Positions 58,332 through 64,000 of a stretch of DNA of 64,000 nt are shown here, one piece after another. The DNA is taken from positions 62,001 through 126,000 of the forward strand of contig NZ_JAJSSH010000008.1 of NCBI RefSeq assembly GCF_021403115.1, given 5' to 3'. The position numbers were made by a program, and so were the translations under genes. Every line of letters begins with the position of its first letter. Positions within the stretch are counted from its first letter, which is position 1. Origin of the DNA: Sphingobium sufflavum (GTDB lineage Bacteria; Pseudomonadota; Alphaproteobacteria; Sphingomonadales; Sphingomonadaceae). Under the pieces are notes generated by a model. The model saw only the letters and a program-made list of their open reading frames with translations, was not told the DNA's origin and searched no databases.

Positions 58332-59210
58332 TCAGATTTCGGCGGAAAACAGCCAATCGTGAAAAATGCGAACAGCCTTGTTTTCCAGTGCGCGATGGCG
58401 ACACACGAAATAATAGCGGTACGGGCTTTCCACCTGATACTCGAAAAGCCGGGCCAGACGGGGATCGTGAGCGGATTCGAAATGACGCCCGAACATCACT
58501 GCCACACCAAAACCCTGAGCAACAGCCTCCAGCATCAACTGGCCCGAATCATAATGTTCGACCGCGCGTGGCTCCAGATCCGGTTCCCCGATGGCCCGTC
58601 GCCAGTCCTCGAACAGCATCGGCATGTCCCGATGGATCAGAATGGTTTCTTTCGCGAGACCTGCGGGCGACGTGATGGCATCTGCCCCCCTCGTTCGCTC
58701 CTTCGGCGCGATCAGATAGATGTCATCGCGACCCAGTTCATTGAAATAAATGGACATATCGACGTCGCGCGTCAGGATTATTGCCGCATCCAGACTGTCG
58801 CCCAACCGCGACATGGCGAGCGGGCTGGTGTCGATATCGACATGGAATTCGGGATAAAGCCGACGCAATTCCCCCATCCGTGGCAACAGGCTCTGGCTGG
58901 CGAAGAGCGCCAAGACGCCGAGCCGAAGACGCAGCTCCCGCCGCCCCTTCAAGACCGTGTCGATGGCCATGCCGAGAGCATCCAGTACGGGCGCGATCTC
59001 CGTCATCAGCTTCTGCCCGTCGGGGTTCAGTTCCATATGCTGATGCTTACGCTCAAACAGCGTCAGGCCGAGGTAACGTTCCAGCGCCTGTACCCGCCGA
59101 CTAAGCGCCGGGGTAGACAGCGCAAGCTCCGCCGCGGCCGCCTTTACGGACCCTGTCCGTGCGACCTGTATGAACGCCTCTAGCGCGGTGAGCGGTGGCA
59201 GGCGGCGCAT
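58332..59210 (-). CDS. LysR-family transcriptional regulator
   Basis: A 292-residue LTTR (GcvA-like by its start MRRLPPLTALEAFIQVARTGSVKAAAAELALSTPALSRRVQALERY). The N-terminal helix-turn-helix is followed by the substrate-binding domain (LRLGVLALFASQSLLPRMGEL, then EHYDSGQLMLEAVAQGFGVAVMFGR). The frame extends 14 codons upstream, but the ATG at 59210 gives the usual start. It diverges from the Cdc48-like ATPase gene over 174 bases that contain AT-rich dyads, so it could regulate that gene and itself; no specific site was proven. Confidence 0.9.
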   Translation of the reverse strand: MRRLPPLTALEAFIQVARTGSVKAAAAELALSTPALSRRVQALERYLGLTLFERKHQHMELNPDGQKLMTEIAPVLDALGMAIDTVLKGRRELRLRLGVLALFASQSLLPRMGELRRLYPEFHVDIDTSPLAMSRLGDSLDAAIILTRDVDMSIYFNELGRDDIYLIAPKERTRGADAITSPAGLAKETILIHRDMPMLFEDWRRAIGEPDLEPRAVEHYDSGQLMLEAVAQGFGVAVMFGRHFESAHDPRLARLFEYQVESPYRYYFVCRHRALENKAVRIFHDWLFSAEI

Positions 59211-59384
59211 TCTCTTACTATTTCCCGATTCCCAGTACGCTGCACCGCACAAATATAACCAAAGCCGCTCAGTGTCGCCCGCTTTGTTGCAGAGTCACGC
59301 GGTTACGGACCCATGGGCCAATATTTGCGTTATGGAAACGATTGCCTATCTCTGACCTGAACGACATCGAGGAGAGCACCAGCG

Positions 59385-61682
59385 ATGAGTGAGACGCTGA
59401 CCAAGGGACGCCGGATTCAGGTCGCTAATGCCAGACCCGAAGACAGCGGCAGCGGCCTGGCCCGCCTGCCCGCCGGCGTCATGCAGGAACTAGGACTGGC
59501 GGAGGGAGACGTAGTCGAGATCATCGGCAAACGGTCCACCCCATCGCGCGCGGTCCTGTCCTACCGTGAGGACGAAGGACTGGACCTGCTCCGCCTCGAT
59601 GGCCTCCAGCGCGCCAATGCCGGGGTCGGATCGGGCGATTTCGTTGAAATAACCAAGGGTGAGACCAAGGCTGCCCAGCGTGTCGTCCTCGCTCCGGCGC
59701 AACAGAACCTTCGCCTTCAGGGCAATCCCGATGCTTTGAAGCGCGTGTTCTCCGGTCGCCCCCTTGCGGCGGGCGATGTCGTCGCGACGGCGGGCCAGCA
59801 ACAGGTCGATCGCGACAATATGCCACCGCAGTTGCGCCGGATGTTCAACGCTCCTGCTTATGCTCTTCAGGAAATCCGCCTGATTGTGGTGTCCACTACA
59901 CCGCGCGGTTTCGTCCATATTGACGCCACGACAGAGATCGAACTGCGCGAGGAATATGAGGAAGCCCGCGAAAGCCGCCGCGCCGACGTGACCTATGATG
60001 ATGTCGGCGGCATGTCGGAAACCATCGACCAGTTGCGTGAGATGGTCGAGCTTCCCCTGCGCTATCCCGAACTGTTCCAGAGGCTGGGCGTCGATCCACC
60101 GCGTGGCGTGCTGCTGCATGGCCCGCCAGGAACCGGTAAGACCCGCCTCGCCCGGGCCGTCGCCAATGAGAGTAACGCGGAGTTCTTCCTCATCAACGGG
60201 CCAGAGATCATGGGGTCCGCCTATGGGGAAAGCGAGAAGCGGCTGCGCGAGATTTTCGAGGAAGCGACGAAGGCCCAGCCCAGCATCCTCTTTATCGACG
60301 AGATCGATTCCATCGCCCCGAAACGTGGTCAAGTGCAGGGAGAGACAGAGAAACGACTGGTCGCGCAACTCCTGACCCTCATGGATGGTCTGGAAGCCCG
60401 CGCTAACGTCGTCGTCATCGCCGCCACCAACCGACCGGAAGCACTGGACGAAGCACTGCGTCGCCCCGGTCGCTTCGATCGGGAGATTATCGTCGACGTT
60501 CCGGACGAACGCGGGCGACGGGAGATACTCGGCATCCATACGCGGGGCATGCCTCTCGGAGATGGAGTCGATCTGGGCGAACTGGCGCGGCAGACTTATG
60601 GCTTTGTCGGCGCGGATCTCGCCGCACTGACACGGGAAGCGGCGATTGAGACGGTCCGCCGTTTCATGCCCCGCCTCAATCTAGAGGAAGGCACCATTCC
60701 TCCAGAAGTTCTTGACGACCTGAGCGTCACGCGCGAAGATTTCCTGTCCGCTATCAAACGCGTCCAGCCTTCCGCCATGCGCGAAGTGATGGTGCAGACT
60801 CCCAACGTCAGCTGGGGCGACATCGGCGGCCTGGATCAGGCACGATTACGATTGCAGGAAGGCATTGAGCTGCCGCTGAAAGATCCCGACGCATTCCGCC
60901 GCATCGGCATCCGTCCGGCGAAGGGCTTCCTGCTCTATGGCCCGCCCGGCACCGGCAAGACTCTGCTGGCAAAGGCTGTCGCGCGGGAGGCGCAGGCGAA
61001 TTTCATCGCGACCAAATCCAGCGACCTGCTCTCCAAATGGTATGGCGAGAGCGAGCAACAGATTGCGCGACTGTTCGCCCGTGCCCGACAGGTCGCCCCA
61101 ACGGTCCTGTTTATCGACGAACTGGACAGCCTCGTCCCCGCGCGCGGTGGCGGGCTAGGCGAACCGCAGGTGACCGAACGAGTCGTCAACACCATTCTAG
61201 CGGAGATGGACGGGCTGGAGGAATTGCAGTCGGTTGTCGTAATCGGCGCCACCAACCGTCCCACGCTGATCGACCCTGCCCTGTTACGACCGGGACGGTT
61301 CGACGAACTGGTCTATGTCAGCGTGCCGGATCGGGATGGGCGGCGCCGCATCCTCGGCATTCACACTGCCAAAATGCCACTGGCGGAAGATGTCGATCTG
61401 GACAACATCGCCGACCGGGCGCATCGCTTCACTGGTGCAGATCTGGAGGATCTTGTGCGTAGGGCGGGCCTACACGCCCTACGTGAATCGCTGGGCGTAA
61501 CCCAGGTGACAGGGGAACATTTCGAAAAAGCCCTTGCCGACACGCGCCCCTCCGTCACAGAGGAAGCCGAGCGCGAATATGAAGCCATGGAAGCCACCCT
61601 CATGCAAAAAGCACGGTCAGCCGATCCCATTGGCTTCATCACCCCCGGCATGGTGACGCCCAAAGGTGGCGGCAAAGCCTGA
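59385..61682 (+). CDS. Cdc48/VAT-like tandem AAA+ ATPase
   Basis: A 765-residue protein with the archaeal/eukaryotic Cdc48 layout: an N-domain (SGLARLPAGVMQELGLAEGDVVEIIGK, double-psi-barrel type), then D1 (Walker A GPPGTGKT at 246-253, ILFIDEIDSIAPKRG, ATNRPEALDEALRRPGRFD) and D2 (GPPGTGKT at 519-526, VLFIDELDSLVPARGG, ATNRPTLIDPALLRPGRFD). Cdc48 enzymes unfold or extract proteins and hand them to proteases. It starts behind GAGGAG and ends with a short tail PIGFITPGMVTPKGGGKA. Bacterial homologues of this type are uncommon but known in some alphaproteobacteria and other phyla. Partner and substrate are unknown. Confidence 0.93.
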   Translation: MSETLTKGRRIQVANARPEDSGSGLARLPAGVMQELGLAEGDVVEIIGKRSTPSRAVLSYREDEGLDLLRLDGLQRANAGVGSGDFVEITKGETKAAQRVVLAPAQQNLRLQGNPDALKRVFSGRPLAAGDVVATAGQQQVDRDNMPPQLRRMFNAPAYALQEIRLIVVSTTPRGFVHIDATTEIELREEYEEARESRRADVTYDDVGGMSETIDQLREMVELPLRYPELFQRLGVDPPRGVLLHGPPGTGKTRLARAVANESNAEFFLINGPEIMGSAYGESEKRLREIFEEATKAQPSILFIDEIDSIAPKRGQVQGETEKRLVAQLLTLMDGLEARANVVVIAATNRPEALDEALRRPGRFDREIIVDVPDERGRREILGIHTRGMPLGDGVDLGELARQTYGFVGADLAALTREAAIETVRRFMPRLNLEEGTIPPEVLDDLSVTREDFLSAIKRVQPSAMREVMVQTPNVSWGDIGGLDQARLRLQEGIELPLKDPDAFRRIGIRPAKGFLLYGPPGTGKTLLAKAVAREAQANFIATKSSDLLSKWYGESEQQIARLFARARQVAPTVLFIDELDSLVPARGGGLGEPQVTERVVNTILAEMDGLEELQSVVVIGATNRPTLIDPALLRPGRFDELVYVSVPDRDGRRRILGIHTAKMPLAEDVDLDNIADRAHRFTGADLEDLVRRAGLHALRESLGVTQVTGEHFEKALADTRPSVTEEAEREYEAMEATLMQKARSADPIGFITPGMVTPKGGGKA

Positions 61683-61691
61683 ACGACCCTT

Positions 61692-61717
61692 GGCCATGGG
61701 CCGAAATGGCCCATGGC
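61692..61717. repeat. Perfect palindrome after the Cdc48-like gene
   Basis: GCCATGGGCC and GGCCCATGGC form a 10-bp stem with a GAAAT loop, 10 bases after the ATPase stop codon. TTAATCCTTTT follows at some distance; a weak terminator is likely, or a regulatory site ahead of the globin-coupled receptor gene. Confidence 0.65.
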
Positions 61718-61770
61718 TAATGGCATATTAATCCTTTTGCGGCATTCCCCGTTCAAACGGGAGAATGATA

Positions 61771-63213
61771 ATGACGGGTATCGCATCGCAGGCCGTAGCC
61801 AAGCGGCTGGATTTCTACGGCATTGGCGCGCAGGACTCGGATTACCGGGCTATCGGCAAGTCGCTCGCAAAATATGCAGACGACGCGCTGGCCGGTTTCT
61901 ACAAGACAGTGGAGGGTACGCCGGACGCCGCGCGTTTCTTTCCCAATCGCGAAGGCATGGACAAGGCACGCCGCGCGCAAAAAGACCATTGGGTGCGATT
62001 GTTCGCCGATGGCGTCACCGACCGCTATGTAGAGAGCGCGAACCGTATCGGCCGAGTCCACTCCACCATCGGTCTTGCGCCGGAATGGTATATTGGCGGC
62101 TACGCCCGCATCATGGAGCATATCGTTAGCAAAATGATGGCCCATGGCGCGGGTGCACTTTCACCTGCGCGGCGCAGCGCCGCGCGGCGGGCCGGAAAAT
62201 TCATCAAGTTGGCGCTGCTCGACATGGACATCGCCCTGGCAACCTACACCGCAGCGGAGGAAGAGCGCCGCACTGCCGCCATCGAGAAGATCGGCAATGC
62301 CCTCTCCGCCATGTCCAGCGGCGATCTGACGGTTCGTCTCAGCGGCTTGCCGCAGGAATATGACCAGCTTCAGAACGACTTTAATTCGGCCATTTCGGGT
62401 CTCGGCGCAACGCTGTCCGGCGTGACGGACGGCGCGAGGTCCATCTCCACCGGCGCCGCAGAAATCCGCTCGGCCTCGACCGATCTGTCCCAACGCACGG
62501 AACAGCAGGCCGCAAGCCTGGAAGAAAGCGCTGCCGCGATGAACGAACTAACCAGCATGATCAGCGACACGACGCAGGCGATGGGCAACCTCAACGCCAG
62601 CATCGCACAGACACATCGCCAGGCCATCGACGGCGGCGAGGTCGTCCGCAACGCCATGGCCGCCATGACGGAGATTGAGAAAAGCTCCGGTGCAATTGGG
62701 AACATCATCACATTGATCGATGGCATCGCCTTCCAGACCAATCTGCTGGCGCTGAATGCGGGCGTCGAAGCCGCCCGGGTGGGCGAGCATGGCAAGGGTT
62801 TTGCGGTTGTCGCCAATGAGGTGCGGTCGCTGGCGCAGCGCTCGTCCGAAGCTGCCGAGGAAATCCGTAAGCTTATCCAGAGCAGTCTGGGTGAAGTCGA
62901 GAATGGCGTGCGCCTCGTGGGCGAAGTAGGCCAGGCCCTCAACGCCATCCTCAACCAAGTCGGCGAGAGCAGCGCGGTGGCAGAGCAGATTTCAGGCAGC
63001 AGCGTCGCGCAAAGCGAAAATCTCAAGCATATCAACGGCGCCGTCGCCGACATGAACCGCACCACCCAGCAAAATGCCGCCATGGTCGAGGAAAGCACTG
63101 CGGCCGCCCGCACCATGGCGGAAGAAGCGCAGCGCCTTTCGACCGCGATCGGCCGGTTCCAAGTGGACGCCGGTCCGGGTCATGGACAAGGCAGCTTCGC
63201 ACGCGCAGCCTGA
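61771..63213 (+). CDS. Globin-coupled chemoreceptor (HemAT-like), soluble
   Basis: An aerotaxis-type sensor of 480 residues with a haem-globin domain and a methyl-accepting signalling domain. The globin part (about residues 1-170) has the proximal His at 97 in GRVHSTIGLAPEWYIGGY, which is the F-helix of globin-coupled sensors. A short HAMP-like stretch (IEKIGNALSAMSSGDLTVRL) leads into the signalling hairpin with [39 protein letters not shown]. No transmembrane helix is present, so it is cytoplasmic. No x-W-x-x-F tail is present. Two ATGs fit; 61771 is chosen because GGGAG is seven bases upstream. O2 sensing is inferred from family. Confidence 0.93.
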   Translation: MTGIASQAVAKRLDFYGIGAQDSDYRAIGKSLAKYADDALAGFYKTVEGTPDAARFFPNREGMDKARRAQKDHWVRLFADGVTDRYVESANRIGRVHSTIGLAPEWYIGGYARIMEHIVSKMMAHGAGALSPARRSAARRAGKFIKLALLDMDIALATYTAAEEERRTAAIEKIGNALSAMSSGDLTVRLSGLPQEYDQLQNDFNSAISGLGATLSGVTDGARSISTGAAEIRSASTDLSQRTEQQAASLEESAAAMNELTSMISDTTQAMGNLNASIAQTHRQAIDGGEVVRNAMAAMTEIEKSSGAIGNIITLIDGIAFQTNLLALNAGVEAARVGEHGKGFAVVANEVRSLAQRSSEAAEEIRKLIQSSLGEVENGVRLVGEVGQALNAILNQVGESSAVAEQISGSSVAQSENLKHINGAVADMNRTTQQNAAMVEESTAAARTMAEEAQRLSTAIGRFQVDAGPGHGQGSFARAA

Positions 63214-63350
63214 TCATTTACTTGTCTCTACCTTACCACCCTTGGTCAAGGCACTGACTTGGGACTAGTAATAGCACCTCCTTCAGCCTATTCGCTTTCG
63301 GCGCGGCCCCACAGGGATACCGCACCGAAAAAATATGGAGAGGGAAACAG

Positions 63351-63722
63351 GTGCTGGAAGCCACGTTCAACGAGCGTTTGGGTGTCATTCAGACTGTAGC
63401 CCGCGGCATGACGCCCCCTGAAGAGTTGGACCTCTATGTTCAGGAACTGCGCCGCTTACGCGATCGGGAACGAACACGCGGCAAGCGGTTCCTGCATCTG
63501 GTGGATGCCCGCGAGGCAGCCGTGCAAAGCCAATGGGCCAGTGAGCGACTGAACAGGCACACATCCTCCGATGGGAGCATTCAGCTTCAGGACAGGACGG
63601 CTGTCGTCGTGAACAGTGCCTTGGTCAAGATGCAGGTCGCCCGGCTGACCGGGCATACCCAATATGCCTCCTTCACCGACATGGACGCGGCGATCGCATG
63701 GCTCACGGCAACGGCGGATTGA
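63351..63722 (+). CDS. Small SpoIIAA/STAS-like protein, 123 aa
   Basis: No precise function recognised. The 123-residue product (GTG start, AGAGGG upstream) looks like the SpoIIAA-like/STAS fold: MLEATFNERLGVIQTVARGM strand-rich start, then GKRFLHLVDAREAAVQ, TAVVVNSALVKMQVARLTG and the typical ending DMDAAIAWLTATAD. It follows the globin-coupled receptor by 137 bases on the same strand. Membership is by pattern only, and the similarity to the STAS gene in the che operon is in fold type, not close sequence. Confidence 0.6.
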   Translation: MLEATFNERLGVIQTVARGMTPPEELDLYVQELRRLRDRERTRGKRFLHLVDAREAAVQSQWASERLNRHTSSDGSIQLQDRTAVVVNSALVKMQVARLTGHTQYASFTDMDAAIAWLTATAD

Positions 63723-63819
63723 CACCGCCTCCCTTGATGAGTTTGATCGCAAGAGACGGGAAGCAAAACAGGGCACCACTCCTATATATCCCGTCTGATC
63801 TTCAGCGATAAGGACAGCC

Positions 63820-64000
63820 ATGACTCTGGCCAACAGCATTTTCACCTCGCCAGTCGGCGCACTCCGGCTCGTGGCCAGCGAAACGGGTCTTGTCGCGATC
63901 CTGTGGGAGAATGATGATCCGAAGCGCGTGCCACTTGGCCCCTGCGCTAACGCACCGGATCATATGATCCTCAGCGAGGTCGCGCGACAATTGGGCGAAT
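63820..64000 (+). CDS. Methylated-DNA-protein cysteine methyltransferase (5' end, cut by window edge)
   Basis: Begins MTLANSIFTSPVGALRLVASETGLVAILWENDDPKR, the usual N-terminus of Ogt/Ada C-terminal type alkyltransferases, which repair O6-alkylguanine by suicide transfer to a Cys. Only about 60 residues are within the window, so the active-site PCHR motif is not visible; identity rests on the N-terminal domain alone. AGGA lies six bases ahead of the ATG. Confidence 0.8.
   Translation, partial: MTLANSIFTSPVGALRLVASETGLVAILWENDDPKRVPLGPCANAPDHMILSEVARQLGE

Overview
The window is a GC-rich chromosomal segment from an alphaproteobacterium, most likely a sphingomonad (Sphingobium/Sphingomonas type). 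This rests on gene content and order (an HdaA-type DnaA homologue followed by ppk and ppx, dnaG-rpoD, a ccmCDEF cluster, alphaproteobacterial-style CheR/CheB/CheD/CheA) and on several families of short palindromic intergenic repeats typical of that group. It is almost entirely housekeeping DNA; no prophage, transposase, integrase or CRISPR array was seen.

Layout. 1-2.5 kb (minus): cytochrome c maturation genes ccmC, ccmD, ccmE and the start of ccmF. 2.8-5 kb: purF and a short-chain dehydrogenase. 5-10 kb: a cyclopropane-synthase-like methyltransferase, a DNA photolyase, rppH, an aldo/keto reductase and a small membrane protein. 10-16 kb: alanine dehydrogenase, the replicative polymerase dnaE and a Yip1-family membrane protein. 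16-20 kb: the lipoprotein-export pair lolC-lolD, a structured RNA gene with its own terminator (candidate 6S RNA), a heat-shock module (RpoH-type promoter, ROSE-like leader, hsp20), ndk and a glycine-zipper lipoprotein. 20-24.5 kb: purM with a purN fused to an extra MmcQ/YjbR-like domain, diverging from a secreted protein of unknown function that is translationally coupled to hdaA. 24.6-29.7 kb: ppk1 and ppx, a rhomboid protease and greA.

29.8-36 kb: carA and carB separated by three small genes in a tightly overlapping array, one of them rraB-like; then yqeY. 36-40 kb: dnaG-rpoD, apparently expressed from an extended -10 promoter that would give a leaderless dnaG mRNA. 40-45 kb: a ZnuD-like TonB-dependent receptor behind a Zur-like palindrome, then a repeat-rich stretch holding a 14-copy 9-bp tandem array and an unrecognised gene with a six-copy 15-bp in-frame repeat, and tRNA-Gly(GCC). 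44.7-49 kb: a thioredoxin/TPR-type co-chaperone, a LON-domain protein, a TSUP transporter, a UbiH-type hydroxylase and a methyltransferase.

49-58 kb (minus) is a compact chemotaxis operon transcribed from an MCP: MCP, a STAS protein, cheA, cheR, cheB, cheD, cheY, a second CheB-like protein whose catalytic His is replaced by Gln, and a small protein ending in W-x-x-F; a strong terminator follows. No cheW is present. 58-64 kb: a LysR regulator diverging from a bacterial Cdc48/VAT-type double AAA+ ATPase, a soluble globin-coupled chemoreceptor, a second STAS-like protein and the start of an Ogt-type DNA alkyltransferase. The most unusual items are the degenerate CheB paralogue, the Cdc48-like ATPase, the ROSE-like leader with a candidate 6S RNA beside it, the genes inserted between carA and carB, and the PurN-YjbR fusion.
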